64,000 bases of DNA. It comes from Chloroflexota bacterium. Lineage in GTDB: Bacteria; Chloroflexota; Anaerolineae; Anaerolineales; Villigracilaceae. Position 1 is the first letter of the stretch; each line of letters starts with the position of its first letter. Below, one piece after another: positions 26,098 to 34,790 of this stretch. The notes under the pieces are model-generated. The model ran no database searches and was not told the DNA's origin. It saw only the letters and a program-made list of their open reading frames with translations. The position numbers and the translations under genes were made by a program. The DNA lies in assembly GCA_016191845.1 (NCBI GenBank), contig JACPVF010000005.1, positions 182,649 to 246,648 on the forward strand. The letters are read 5' to 3'.

Positions 26098-27111
26098 ATG
26101 AGTGAAAAACTCGTGCTGATTACCGGAGCTTGTGGTGAGATCGGGCAAGCGCTGGTGCAAAACCTGGCGGAGCGAGGCGGCTTCCGCATCGTGACCTCAG
26201 ACCTGGCGCCCCTGCCTGACTCGATTCGCAAGATGGCCTCTGAGCATGTGCAGGGGGATTTGGTTTATAAGGTAAAAACCTTTTATGACTATGATTTCGA
26301 CGTGATCTTCCACCTGGCGGCTTCACTCTCGTCGAAGGCCGAGGTGGCCACCGAGGAGGCGCACCGCATCAACGTGGAAGGCACGATGCAGTTGTTGATG
26401 CTGGCGGCCTACCGCTCGGAGAAGTACAAGAAGGAAGTCAAGTTCCTGTTCCCGAGCTCGATTGCCGCCTATGGCATGGACGACCTGGCCGTCAAGATCG
26501 CGGCGGGTTGCGTGAAGGAGGATGAGCATAACACGCCGCACACCATGTATGGATGTAACAAGCTCTATTGCGAAAAGTTGGGGATGTATTACAGCCGCTA
26601 CTTTGGACAAAAACACCTCGACGACAACCCGCCCCACATGCTGGACTTTCGCGCCATCCGTTTCCCGGGCCTGATCTCCGCTTTTACCCTGCCCAGCGGC
26701 GGGACCAGCGACTACGGCCCCGAGATGCTGCACGCTGCCGCCCAGGGCAAGCCATACGCCTGCTTCGTGCGCGAGGATACCAAGATCTCGTTCATGGCCA
26801 TGCCTGATGCCATCAAATCACTGATGGTATTGACCGAGACCCCGCGCGAGAAACTCTCGCACACGGTCTACAACATCGCCGCCTTTGCGCTGACCGCGGG
26901 TGAGTTCCGCGACCGCGCCGTGAAGGCCTTCCCCGGTGCGGACATCACCTTCGCGCCCAATCCGCGTCGACAGGGCATCGTCGACTCGTGGCCCGAGGAC
27001 GTGGATGACTCCCTGGCCCGCGCCGAATGGGGCTGGAAGCCCGATTACGACGTCGACGCTTTCTTCGATGAGTATTTCCTGCCTGAGATCCGCAAGAGGT
27101 ACGGGAAGTAG
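26098..27111 (+). CDS. SDR-family NAD-dependent dehydrogenase, L-threonine 3-dehydrogenase-like
   Basis: This 337-residue extended SDR has the Rossmann glycine motif TGACGEIG at the N-terminus, the active-site Ser in FPSSIAAYG and the YxxxK pair in MYGCNKLYCEKLG. The block FPGLISAFTLPSGGTSDYG and the DTKISFMAMPDAIKSLM stretch are typical of SDR-type L-threonine 3-dehydrogenases, which oxidise threonine to 2-amino-3-ketobutyrate. UDP-sugar epimerases share the fold but usually lack that block. GAAGGAGG precedes the ATG. The gene is monocistronic and ends with a strong terminator. The substrate assignment is likely but unproven, and no 2-amino-3-ketobutyrate ligase gene is adjacent. Confidence 0.85.
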   Translation: MSEKLVLITGACGEIGQALVQNLAERGGFRIVTSDLAPLPDSIRKMASEHVQGDLVYKVKTFYDYDFDVIFHLAASLSSKAEVATEEAHRINVEGTMQLLMLAAYRSEKYKKEVKFLFPSSIAAYGMDDLAVKIAAGCVKEDEHNTPHTMYGCNKLYCEKLGMYYSRYFGQKHLDDNPPHMLDFRAIRFPGLISAFTLPSGGTSDYGPEMLHAAAQGKPYACFVREDTKISFMAMPDAIKSLMVLTETPREKLSHTVYNIAAFALTAGEFRDRAVKAFPGADITFAPNPRRQGIVDSWPEDVDDSLARAEWGWKPDYDVDAFFDEYFLPEIRKRYGK

Positions 27112-27116
27112 GAAAA

Positions 27117-27150
27117 GCAAAAGAGGTCGCCTGATGGCGACCTCTTTTGC
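27117..27150. terminator. strong intrinsic terminator
   Basis: A perfect 15-bp stem GCAAAAGAGGTCGCC / GGCGACCTCTTTTGC with a TGAT loop starts 5 nt after the SDR stop codon. It may also serve the converging ccmE gene. Confidence 0.85.
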
Positions 27151-27203
27151 GAGTAGTTTGTATTAGGCATCTCTTGCTCGTATGGGCCCCAATTTAATTT
27201 GCG

Positions 27204-27722
27204 TCAATTTATTGTCTGATCAGGTATTGCTTCTTCGTACCGTGATGGACATTTCAGCAGGATTTCGTCGGCATAGAATATGCCATCAGAATGCAACTTG
27301 CCGCTCATAATGGCTTGTGCCATATTGTGTAGAAGCTCAGGCTTTTCACCCACATAGAGGACTTGAATTCTTTGCCGATCTGGGTCATTCACTGCAATTT
27401 CCAAAACAACGGCCAAGCCGCCTTGTTGCTCAATAGTTCTGTAATCTGCGGGGACATCAGCGATTTGAAAAGTTAACTCTCCACTTGCCTCGTCAAACGC
27501 TATGCTGTCGCCAACGACTGCGCCTGAGACCCTGATCGGTTTGTCGACAATATTGTTTTTGTTCAATACTTCGCTGACAGTCATGAAATACGGGGCCGAT
27601 GATTGTGATGCTGAACTGGCTAAATACAGGCCGCTCATCCCGAGGATTACAAAACCAGCGGCAATCCCACAAACAAAAAGAATAATAGAAATTCCAATGA
27701 TTATTTTTGCGTTTTTACCCAT
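27204..27722 (-). CDS. ccmE: CcmE-like heme chaperone, CxxxY variant
   Basis: CcmE carries heme outside the membrane during cytochrome c maturation. The 172-residue protein has one N-terminal membrane anchor (about 8-30) and an OB-fold domain with FMTVSEVL, IRVSGAVVGDSI, FQIAD, VLYVGEKPELL and FYADEILLK. At the heme-binding site most CcmE proteins have HxxxY; this one has CPSRY, so Cys replaces His as in the CxxxY class known from some archaea and Deltaproteobacteria. It is the last gene of the kinase/PfkB/M20 operon, starting 3 nt after the M20 stop with GGGGTGAGG just upstream. No other ccm gene is in the window. Confidence 0.82.
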   Translation of the reverse strand: MGKNAKIIIGISIILFVCGIAAGFVILGMSGLYLASSASQSSAPYFMTVSEVLNKNNIVDKPIRVSGAVVGDSIAFDEASGELTFQIADVPADYRTIEQQGGLAVVLEIAVNDPDRQRIQVLYVGEKPELLHNMAQAIMSGKLHSDGIFYADEILLKCPSRYEEAIPDQTIN

Positions 27723-27725
27723 GCC

Positions 27726-28811
27726 TCACCCCCACGCTTTGCTGACAAAACACACCAGTTGATTCATCCCCTGCTCGATCGGCTCGGTCTGGATGTACTC
27801 GTGTTTGGTGTGTGCGCCGCCGCCCGTGGTCACGCCCAGCACCACGGCAGGGATGCCCTGACTGAGCGGGATGTTCGCGTCGGTGGAGCCCGAGGTCAGG
27901 TTGCCGCCGAGGCCCTGCTGTTCGAGGCAACGCAGCCCGAGCTGGATGAACGGGTGCTGGATGGCGATCTCCCCCGCGGGCCGCTGCCCGATCAGGGTGG
28001 CTTCCACGCTCACGCCCGGGCGGTTGGCCGCCGCGATCAACTTCTCGGCCTGCTCGGTCAGCACGGCCAGCGTGTCCGCGTTCTCTGAGCGCAAGTCCAG
28101 CTCGAACCAGGCCTCCGCTGCCAGCGTGTTGACCGTCGTCCCGCCCGCAATCACGCCCACGTTCAGGGTGGTGCGGGGTGTGACGGGCACGCGCAGCGCA
28201 GCGATCTGTGTCACCAATCGCGCCAATTCATGGATGGCCGAGGGCTGTCCGAAATCGGACCACGAGTGCCCGCCCGCCGTCCGCGCGGTGACACGATAGC
28301 GCCGTACACCGATGGCACGGTGATAGACGTGCCCCAGTGCGAGTCCCTCCACGATGAGGTAACCCTGCACCTTTGCGCCAAACCGTTTCACCACCTTGCG
28401 CATCCCACGCAGGTCGCCAAGCCCTTCCTCGCCCACGTCCGCCACCAGCCACAGGTCGCCACCCAGCTCGATGTTCCGTTGGCGGACCAGGCGGACGAGT
28501 TCGATCAGCGCCGCCACGCCGATGGAGTTATCTCCCAGGCCCGGGCCGTAGATTCGATCCCCTTCTTCGCGGACCTCGAGGCTGGTCCCGTTTGGAAAGA
28601 CCGTATCCAGGTGAGCGACCGCTACCAGCGGCGCGCCCGAGCCGTTCCCCGCCAATCGGCCGTAGACGTTGCCCAGTTCATCTTTCGAGATATCGAGCAG
28701 TCCCTCCTCGACGAACTTGGACTGCACAAAGTCCGCGCGGACGCCCTCCTCGAAGGTTGGCGCGGGGACCTGTTGAATGGCAATGGCGAGATCGAGCAGA
28801 CGTGCGCGCAT
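27726..28811 (-). CDS. M20-family metallopeptidase
   Basis: This 361-residue cytoplasmic enzyme belongs to the M20 di-zinc family (PepT/ArgE/DapE-like). Metal and catalytic residues are visible in order: His in VAHLDT, the bridging Asp in GPGLGDNSIG, the catalytic Glu pair in VADVGEEGLGD, Glu in LIVEGL and the last His in HTKHEY. A dimerisation domain lies between about 175 and 285. It probably cleaves a small peptide or an acylated amino acid. Its ATG touches the stop of the PfkB-like gene (TAAATG) with GGAGG 5 nt before, and it is coupled to ccmE downstream. Confidence 0.92.
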   Translation of the reverse strand: MRARLLDLAIAIQQVPAPTFEEGVRADFVQSKFVEEGLLDISKDELGNVYGRLAGNGSGAPLVAVAHLDTVFPNGTSLEVREEGDRIYGPGLGDNSIGVAALIELVRLVRQRNIELGGDLWLVADVGEEGLGDLRGMRKVVKRFGAKVQGYLIVEGLALGHVYHRAIGVRRYRVTARTAGGHSWSDFGQPSAIHELARLVTQIAALRVPVTPRTTLNVGVIAGGTTVNTLAAEAWFELDLRSENADTLAVLTEQAEKLIAAANRPGVSVEATLIGQRPAGEIAIQHPFIQLGLRCLEQQGLGGNLTSGSTDANIPLSQGIPAVVLGVTTGGGAHTKHEYIQTEPIEQGMNQLVCFVSKAWG

Positions 28812-29834
28812 TTACACCTCCCTGACCATTTCGCGCAAGGCCTGCAGGCGCGCCTCGGTCAGACCGGGCAGCACGTCCATCGGGTAGAACGGACCGCTGC
28901 CCTCCAGTTTGAGCGAAGCGGAGATGCTCCCATGCAGAACCGCTTCGAGTGGATGGAACGTTTTTTGATAGCCCGCCAGGCATCCGCCGCAGAAGGCACT
29001 GCCCACGCCGGTCGGGTCGGCCAGGCGGGCGGGGTAGGCGGGCACCTCCCAGCGATGATGACCGGCCACGTCGTACACCAGTTGACCATACGTGCCGCGC
29101 TTGACCACGATCACCTCGCAGCCATACGGGCTGACGGCTTCGATCATCTCCCACAGGTCATGTGTCTCGCCCCAGAACAACGCGCGCAATTCCTCCTCCG
29201 AAGGCAGGAAGAGCGTCACGCCTTGCAGCAGGATGCGCAGGTCCTTGAAGCGGGTAGGGGACATGGCCTCGGGCGCAGGGTCCAGGCTCAGGGTGGTGGC
29301 TGATCCACCCTTGAAGGCAGCCACCAACTGGCTCTGGGTGGTGAAGTCCATCGGGCAGATGTGGATGGCGCGCGCGTCCATGAACTCGCGCGGGATGTCG
29401 CTCACCGAAGGGGAGAGGCCCTCCACAGCCTGGTCGGGCTGGTAGCCCAGCAGCGATTTGGGGAAGGTCATCTCGCGACGGGCGAAATGGGAGACGGGGC
29501 TGTTGCGGCTGCGGTGCTCGAAGTCGGTGTAGGCGATGAAGTTCCGCAGGTCCAGGTTCTGCTGCAATACCTTGATCCCGCGTGTGTCGAAGCCGCGCCT
29601 TTGCAGCCTGGCCAGCCATTGATGGGGCAGATCCTCGCCCACGCGCGAGAGCAGACCCACGCTCGAGTCCCACACGGCCAGCCCGCCGGCCGCATAAAGT
29701 AAATCCCCGCCCGGGGAGTCCAACAGGGGGTGTCCAACGGGGGGGATCAGGTATTCGCGCGCGAAGCGCCCGGCAACAATGAAGGAAGGGTCCATGGCTT
29801 TGTGAGGCGGGGGTGTGGATTGGGGTTTGGTCAT
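28812..29834 (-). CDS. PfkB-family protein lacking the catalytic base
   Basis: The 340-residue protein has a ribokinase-like fold. Near the C-terminus the PfkB signature reads DPTGVGSAFCGGCLAGY. In active kinases this is D-x-T-G-A-G-D, where the last Asp is the catalytic base; here it is Ser. The first glycine motif (AGGLAVWDS near residue 50) also departs from the usual GGxxxN. It may therefore bind a sugar or nucleoside without phosphorylating it, or use another base. It starts by a 4-nt ATGA overlap with the histidine kinase gene and ends touching the M20 gene, so all are made together. A sensing or regulatory role is plausible. Confidence 0.85.
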   Translation of the reverse strand: MTKPQSTPPPHKAMDPSFIVAGRFAREYLIPPVGHPLLDSPGGDLLYAAGGLAVWDSSVGLLSRVGEDLPHQWLARLQRRGFDTRGIKVLQQNLDLRNFIAYTDFEHRSRNSPVSHFARREMTFPKSLLGYQPDQAVEGLSPSVSDIPREFMDARAIHICPMDFTTQSQLVAAFKGGSATTLSLDPAPEAMSPTRFKDLRILLQGVTLFLPSEEELRALFWGETHDLWEMIEAVSPYGCEVIVVKRGTYGQLVYDVAGHHRWEVPAYPARLADPTGVGSAFCGGCLAGYQKTFHPLEAVLHGSISASLKLEGSGPFYPMDVLPGLTEARLQALREMVREV

Positions 29835-31108
29835 CCTAATAAGGCGGGGGTGACGGGCCGCGTCTGTTGTGGATTGATGGGGAGGAGGAAGGTGAAGTTG
29901 CTGCCGCGCCCGGCTACGCTTTCGGCCCAGATGCGCCCGCCATGCATTTCGATCATGGCCTTGGCCACCGAAAGGCCGAGTCCCATGCCGCCGTGGCGGC
30001 GGGTGAGGTGTGACTCAACCTGGAAGAAACGCTCGAAGATGCGCGGCAGGTCGGAGGGCGGGATGCCGATGCCGTCGTCGATGACCGAGACCTTGATGTA
30101 GCCGGGCACGGTCTCAGCGGAGATCAGGATATGCCCACCCTGGTCGGTGAAAGTGATGGCGTTCTTGACCAGGTTACTGATGGCGATGGCGATCTTGTTT
30201 GCGTCAGCCTCCACCAGCAGTTCTCCACCGCTGACGTTGGTGCGCAGGGAAACACCCTTCAGCCGCGCCGCCTCGCGAAAGGAGACCGCCACTTCCTCGA
30301 CCACGCGCGCAATGGAGACCTGACGCTGACGAATACGCGCCAGCCCAGATTGGTAGTTGTCCACACTGGACAGGTCTTCGATGATTTCTTTGAGTTTGGT
30401 GGCGTTGCGAATGATCGCGTCGAGTTGCTCGCTGTATTGGCTGCCGACCAGTTCACGCAGGAAGGTGGCATGCCCGAGAATCAACCCGAGCGGAGTGCGG
30501 AGTTCGTGCGAGGTGATGGCAATGAAGTCACTCTTCAGGCGGTCGAGTTCGGCCACCTCATTGTAAGAGGCCTTGATGCGCCGTTCGAGCGTGTCGGTCT
30601 GCAGAGCGGCGGATGCCAGCGCGGCCAGCGTCTCTAGGATTGCAACATCATCCTCGGTATAATGGGCGTCATCCGATTTGTTGAGCGCCTCGAAGACTCC
30701 CAGCACCTTGTCGCGCTGGCGCAACGGGACGGCCAGCAGGGAACGGGTTTGAAAGCGGCTGGCCTCGTCCACTTTGCGGAAGTGACGCTCGTCCTTGCGG
30801 ACATCTGAGATGACCAGCGGTGCAGCCTTCTGCGCCACCCATCCCGCCGCGCTGGCGTGAACGGGAACGCTGATGGCCAGCAGGATGTCGCGGTGATACC
30901 AGGGAACGGCGCGGAAGCGCAATTCATTGGCTTCGCGGTCCAGTTCCAGGATCGAAGCGGTTTCGCTGTGAGTGAGTTCCACGGCGGCCGAGACCAAAGC
31001 CTGAAGGTAGGCCTCCACATCTTGCGCGGCGACCAGGCTGCGGGTCAGTTCGGCGAGACGCTCGGCGCGTGGATTCGATTCGTCAGGCATATCTGCTTTG
31101 ACATCCAT
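29831..31108 (-). CDS. soluble GAF-domain histidine kinase
   Basis: The protein has about 425 residues and no membrane segment. A GAF domain (about residues 35-175) senses a small molecule or light-like signal. The HisKA domain has the phosphorylated His in ITSHELRTPLG, and the ATPase domain has the N box NLVKNAITF, G1 DDGIGIP, F box FERFF and G2 GGMGLGLSV. It begins an operon with a PfkB-like protein, M20 peptidase and CcmE; no response regulator is nearby. The start is uncertain: TATAAT lies 6 nt before GTG 31111 and 9 nt before ATG 31108, and there is no Shine-Dalgarno. ATG 31090 is an alternative. Confidence 0.85.
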   Translation of the reverse strand: MDVKADMPDESNPRAERLAELTRSLVAAQDVEAYLQALVSAAVELTHSETASILELDREANELRFRAVPWYHRDILLAISVPVHASAAGWVAQKAAPLVISDVRKDERHFRKVDEASRFQTRSLLAVPLRQRDKVLGVFEALNKSDDAHYTEDDVAILETLAALASAALQTDTLERRIKASYNEVAELDRLKSDFIAITSHELRTPLGLILGHATFLRELVGSQYSEQLDAIIRNATKLKEIIEDLSSVDNYQSGLARIRQRQVSIARVVEEVAVSFREAARLKGVSLRTNVSGGELLVEADANKIAIAISNLVKNAITFTDQGGHILISAETVPGYIKVSVIDDGIGIPPSDLPRIFERFFQVESHLTRRHGGMGLGLSVAKAMIEMHGGRIWAESVAGRGSNFTFLLPINPQQTRPVTPALLG

Positions 31109-31117
31109 CACGGTAAG

Positions 31118-31123
31118 ATTATA
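31118..31123 (-). promoter_or_regulatory. -10 box of the histidine kinase operon
   Basis: A perfect minus-strand TATAAT (31123-31118) lies 6-9 nt before the candidate start codons GTG 31111 and ATG 31108, compatible with a leaderless mRNA. No good -35. Confidence 0.45.
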
Positions 31124-31144
31124 CATCACGGGCCTATCGGTACT

Positions 31145-31173
31145 TTGGTTTTGTGATGAAAATCGAATACAAT
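31145..31173 (+). promoter_or_regulatory. ino1 promoter
   Basis: TTGGTT (31145-31150) and TACAAT (31168-31173) are 17 nt apart. A good AAGGAGA ribosome-binding site follows before ATG 31205. Confidence 0.6.
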
Positions 31174-31204
31174 TTCGAAAATCCAATTCAAGGAGAAGGT
31201 ATTC

Positions 31205-32290
31205 ATGGCAAGCAAAAAGGTACGCGTAGCCATCATCGGGGTCGGGAACTGCGCCTCGTCGCTCGTGCAGGGTGTGCAATTCTACAAAGACGCCAAGGAC
31301 GACGCCATCATCCCGGGCATCATGCACCCGCGTGTGGGCGGCTATCACATCAGCGACATCGAGTTCACGCTCGGCATCGACATCAACGCTACCAAGGTGG
31401 GCAAGGATCTCTCGGAAGCCATCTTTGCTGAACCGAATAACACCTATAAGTTCTCGGATGTGCCGCACCTGAACGTGCCTGTGGTGCGCGGCATGACCCA
31501 CGACGGTTTGGGCAAGTACCTCTCGCAGGTCATTACCAAGGCGCCCGGCCCCACGGCCGACATTGTCCGCCTTCTGAAGGAGACCAAGACCGACGTGGTG
31601 GTCAACTTCCTGCCTGTCGGTTCCGAGATGGCCACCAAGTGGTATGTGGAACAGGCCATCGAGGCGGGCTGCGCCTTTGTCAATGGCATCCCTGTGTTCA
31701 TCGCCTCGTCCGAATATTGGGCCAAGCGCTTCCGCGACGCGGGCCTGCCCATCCTCGGTGACGACATCAAGTCGCAGGTGGGCGCCACCATCGTGCACCG
31801 CGTGTTGACCTCGCTCTTCGTCGATCGCGGTGTGCATGTGGACCGTACCTACCAGCTCAACTTCGGCGGCAACACCGACTTCCTCAACATGCTCGAGCGC
31901 GAACGCCTGGAGAGCAAGAAGATCTCGAAGACCAACGCCGTCACTTCGATGCTGCCCTACAAACTCGACGCTGGCGATGTCCATGTGGGCCCGTCGGACC
32001 ATGTGCCGTGGTTGACCGACCGCAAGTGGTGCTATATCCGCATGGAAGGCACCACCTTCGGCAACGTGCCGCTCAACGTGGAGGTCAAACTCGAGGTGTG
32101 GGACAGTCCCAACTCGGCGGGCGTGATGATCGACGCCATCCGCTGTGCAAAGATCGCCCTCGACCGCAAACTGAGCGGACCGATCGTCGGTCCCTCATCC
32201 TATTTCTTCAAGACCCCGCCCAAGCAGTTCCGCGACGACGTGTGCCGCGCGAAGGTGGAAGCCTATATCGCCGGTGAGAGCAACGAGTAA
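31205..32290 (+). CDS. ino1: myo-inositol-1-phosphate synthase
   Basis: This NAD-dependent cytoplasmic enzyme cyclises glucose 6-phosphate to inositol 1-phosphate, the first step toward inositol lipids and inositol-based solutes. The 361 residues match the short archaeal/actinobacterial class. The Rossmann motif is [12 protein letters not shown], followed by VNFLPVGSE, then the conserved catalytic block [15 protein letters not shown] and [12 protein letters not shown], and [26 protein letters not shown] precedes the ATG. It is monocistronic with its own promoter, divergent from the histidine kinase operon. Confidence 0.95.
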   Translation: MASKKVRVAIIGVGNCASSLVQGVQFYKDAKDDAIIPGIMHPRVGGYHISDIEFTLGIDINATKVGKDLSEAIFAEPNNTYKFSDVPHLNVPVVRGMTHDGLGKYLSQVITKAPGPTADIVRLLKETKTDVVVNFLPVGSEMATKWYVEQAIEAGCAFVNGIPVFIASSEYWAKRFRDAGLPILGDDIKSQVGATIVHRVLTSLFVDRGVHVDRTYQLNFGGNTDFLNMLERERLESKKISKTNAVTSMLPYKLDAGDVHVGPSDHVPWLTDRKWCYIRMEGTTFGNVPLNVEVKLEVWDSPNSAGVMIDAIRCAKIALDRKLSGPIVGPSSYFFKTPPKQFRDDVCRAKVEAYIAGESNE

Positions 32291-32311
32291 GTTAGAACCT
32301 GTTTAGAAAGT

Positions 32312-32342
32312 GAGAAGGCGCGTCCGGTGGATGCGCCTTCTC
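32312..32342 (+). terminator. hairpin after ino1
   Basis: GAGAAGGCGC (32312-32321) pairs with GCGCCTTCTC (32333-32342). Only a few T follow, so termination may be partial. Confidence 0.55.
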
Positions 32343-32351
32343 TGTTATGAT
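32343..32351 (+). promoter_or_regulatory. extended -10 for a leaderless transcript (NodB-like gene)
   Basis: TGT TATGAT (32343-32351) is followed by exactly 7 nt and ATG 32359. No Shine-Dalgarno is present. Confidence 0.5.
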
Positions 32352-32358
32352 TGCGTCC

Positions 32359-33504
32359 ATGAAAGAGCCAACCATGAGGAAGCACCTTTATTTTTTCATC
32401 CTGTTGACCGTTCTCCTGTCCGCCTGCCAGCCGACGGCGGCGACTCCCACCGTGGATCAGGGCGCCATCATGACCCAGGCTGTGGCCACCGCGATGGCGC
32501 AGTACGCCACCCCGACGCCCACCCTGACGCCTGTGCCGACGGCCACCGTTGTCCGTACGCCGCCTGCCCTGCCTGGCGTGTTCACGACAGCCTCGTTGGA
32601 GACCAGCGATGCGCCGCATACCTACGTTGCCGACTCGTGTCAGTACCTCAAGGATAAATGGACCTCGACCAACGCGGCCCCAGGCACGGTGGTCATGACT
32701 GTCATGTTCCACTCCATCACCAAGGGCCAGGCCGAAGACGCCAATCAGATCAGCGCCGCTGACCAAAAGCGCCTGATGAACGATCTGCACGATGCGGGTT
32801 TCCAGGCCATCACCATGCAACAGATGGCCGACTTCATGGAGCATAACGCCGCCATCCCGCCACGCTCGGTATTGTTGATCGTGGACGACCGCCATTTTGC
32901 GGAATACTTCAATGATCACTTCCGTCCGTACGCGGAACAATGGCAATGGCCCGTAGTCAATGCCTACATCGCCAAGGATGAGCGCCCCGACCTGTGGGCC
33001 GAGAACTTGGCCCTTAGCAAGGAAGGCTGGGTGGATTATCAAGCGCATGGTGTGATCCACAACATCAACATCACTAACGATTCCACTGACGAATTCATGC
33101 TCGGCGAATTGCAGGGTGCGGTTACCAATTTCCAAAAATATCTGGAGAAGATTCCCATCGCCTACATCTGGCCGGGTGGAAGTTTCACCCCGCGTGCTGC
33201 GCAGCTTGCCCGTCAGGTGGGATATCACCTTGGCTTCACCGTCAACCCGCGTGGACCGGTGATGTTCAACTGGGTGCCGTTGGCCGACCAGCCCGATCCG
33301 CGTCGACCGTCCTATCTGCCCGAGGGCCCCGTCAACGACCCGCTGATGGTCCTGCCACGTTACTGGGACGTGGATGCCCGCGCCCACATCGACACGGTCA
33401 TGCAGGTTGGTGAGCAGGCCGCGGCCTACGCCCAGCAGAACAAGGCCACTGAGTTGGAGTACTACGACATCGTCTGCGCGCCGACCTATGGGCCGATCCC
33501 ATAG
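32359..33504 (+). CDS. lipoprotein with NodB-like polysaccharide deacetylase domain
   Basis: The 381-residue product has a lipoprotein signal ([12 protein letters not shown]), a TPT-rich linker to about residue 75, and a deacetylase domain. The NodB motifs are seen as VMFHSIT, the Asp pair in [13 protein letters not shown], and the metal-binding His pair in QAHGVIHN, with a late block [12 protein letters not shown] that matches the R-x-P-x-G region only loosely. It probably removes acetyl groups from a cell-wall or surface polysaccharide. I chose ATG 32359 because an extended -10 lies 7 nt upstream; ATG 32374 starts the signal core and is also possible. It is in operon with the HIT gene. Confidence 0.8.
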   Translation: MKEPTMRKHLYFFILLTVLLSACQPTAATPTVDQGAIMTQAVATAMAQYATPTPTLTPVPTATVVRTPPALPGVFTTASLETSDAPHTYVADSCQYLKDKWTSTNAAPGTVVMTVMFHSITKGQAEDANQISAADQKRLMNDLHDAGFQAITMQQMADFMEHNAAIPPRSVLLIVDDRHFAEYFNDHFRPYAEQWQWPVVNAYIAKDERPDLWAENLALSKEGWVDYQAHGVIHNINITNDSTDEFMLGELQGAVTNFQKYLEKIPIAYIWPGGSFTPRAAQLARQVGYHLGFTVNPRGPVMFNWVPLADQPDPRRPSYLPEGPVNDPLMVLPRYWDVDARAHIDTVMQVGEQAAAYAQQNKATELEYYDIVCAPTYGPIP

Positions 33505-33517
33505 CCTGGAAGTGACC

Positions 33518-33862
33518 ATGTCGAATTGCATCTTCTGTAAGATCGTTCGAGAGGAAGCACCTGCCGCCATTGTTTATCGCGATGAGCAGGTGACGGCCTT
33601 CCGCGATATCCACCCTGCGGCGCCCACACATATTCTGATCGTGCCCAACCGCCACATCGACTCTGTTAATGCGCTGACAGCCGAGGACGAGTCGCTGGCG
33701 GGACATCTGCTTACGGTGGCAGGGCAACTTGCTGCGCGTGAGGGCATCGCCGAGACGGGATATCGTGTCATCACCAACACGGGTCCGCACGGCGGGCAGA
33801 CGGTCTCCCACCTGCACGTCCATTTGATTGGCGGTCAGCCCATGCGTCACCCGATGGGATGA
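33518..33862 (+). CDS. HIT-family nucleotide-binding protein
   Basis: This 114-residue protein is a full-length Hint-type HIT protein. It has the N-terminal CIFCKIV (the first Cys pair of the zinc site), [11 protein letters not shown] in the middle and the histidine triad HLHVHLIGG near the end. Family members hydrolyse adenosine phosphoramidates and related nucleotides in the cytoplasm. GGAAGTG lies upstream of ATG 33518, and the gene follows the deacetylase gene by 13 nt, so it is in the same transcript. A much longer in-frame start would overlap the deacetylase gene. Confidence 0.93.
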   Translation: MSNCIFCKIVREEAPAAIVYRDEQVTAFRDIHPAAPTHILIVPNRHIDSVNALTAEDESLAGHLLTVAGQLAAREGIAETGYRVITNTGPHGGQTVSHLHVHLIGGQPMRHPMG

Positions 33863-33888
33863 TGCATAGGTTCAAAGAGTTTGCACAA

Positions 33889-33920
33889 AAAAACTGGCGA
33901 CCATGTGGCCGCCAGTTTTT
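33889..33920. terminator. bidirectional intrinsic terminator
   Basis: AAAAACTGGC (33889-33898) pairs with GCCAGTTTTT (33911-33920); the stem extends inward with CC/GG. It separates the HIT gene from the convergent LysM gene and overlaps its stop. Confidence 0.9.
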
Positions 33921-34774
33921 CATTTCTTATTGTACAAATTACTTCCGCCGCTGAGCTTGCTTTCGGGGCGTCCCATGCGGGAGGCATACCAGCCCAGGCC
34001 TACACCCGCTACCAGCAGGATGACACCGATCACGCCCATGATGGTCAGCGTGGAATTGCCGCCCGTGTCTTCGGGTGTGTCCTGCGTAATAGTAGTTTCC
34101 GTGGACTGCGCGCCAAAGTCAATGAAGGCGCGGTCACCCGCCTTGACGTCCAGGCGGTAAGTCAAGTCCATGGTGGCGTTGTAGTTCGGCGGGATAGCCA
34201 CACTGATGTTGTAATTTCCCTCAGGGACATCCTTGAAGCATACACCCTGATAGGCGGCCGGATCGGGATTAATGGCCGTGTTCTGCGTGGCGGAATATTT
34301 CCCGTTGGTCTCGGTCACACTGACGGCGCCGCCTGCCAGCGTGGGCTCGGTCTCCTGACGCAATGCATCGCCGTTCTGATCGTCGAAGAGCAGGACGCAT
34401 ACTTCGGTGGTGCCGTTGAAGGGCGTGGGGGTGACGGTGGGCGGCAGAGGGGTCGGGGAAGGCCCGGGGGTGAAAGTCGCAAGCGCGGGTCCCACGATGC
34501 CGATCAGCAGTTGCTGACCTTCGATCAAGGTGCAGTCTGCGTCCAGGTTCTTGTTGAGGGCGCGCAATTGGTCGATGGGAATGTTATTGATCAGGCTGAC
34601 TTTGAGGCAGGTATCCCCTGGCTGGACAATGTAGATGATGCGGCCGTCCGCACCCGCCGTGGGGGTGGCATATTGCTGAATTTGAGAAGAGGGGGCAGCG
34701 TTTGCGGGTAGCCAAAAACTAAACAGGACCAGACAGGTGAGTGCAAGCAGGGTGAGGAAGCGCTTGGGGTTCAT
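33920..34774 (-). CDS. secreted LysM protein with SdrD-B-like domain and C-terminal anchor
   Basis: The 284-residue product has a signal peptide (cleavage near ANA-AP), a LysM domain at about residues 45-92 (IYIVQPGDTCLKVSLINNI), a TP-rich linker, and a beta domain at about 120-235 with VCVLLFDDQNGDALRQETE, the D-x-N-x-D calcium-like motif of SdrD B/Cna-B repeats. A single membrane helix at about 243-265 and a short basic tail follow. It should link cell-wall glycan to the membrane. A TGA TATAAT lies 7 nt upstream of the ATG and no Shine-Dalgarno is present. Confidence 0.8.
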   Translation of the reverse strand: MNPKRFLTLLALTCLVLFSFWLPANAAPSSQIQQYATPTAGADGRIIYIVQPGDTCLKVSLINNIPIDQLRALNKNLDADCTLIEGQQLLIGIVGPALATFTPGPSPTPLPPTVTPTPFNGTTEVCVLLFDDQNGDALRQETEPTLAGGAVSVTETNGKYSATQNTAINPDPAAYQGVCFKDVPEGNYNISVAIPPNYNATMDLTYRLDVKAGDRAFIDFGAQSTETTITQDTPEDTGGNSTLTIMGVIGVILLVAGVGLGWYASRMGRPESKLSGGSNLYNKK

Positions 34775-34781
34775 CGCCGCG

Positions 34782-34790
34782 ATTATATCA
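34782..34790 (-). promoter_or_regulatory. extended -10 for a leaderless transcript (LysM gene)
   Basis: Minus-strand TGA TATAAT (34790-34782) is followed by exactly 7 nt and ATG 34774. This is the clearest member of the leaderless set in the window. It overlaps the end of the cyclase gene. Confidence 0.55.

Noticed and set aside
31109..32002. N-terminal extension of the histidine kinase on the minus strand
   Set aside because: It lies opposite ino1, is low in domain content, and a -10 box sits just before 31111.
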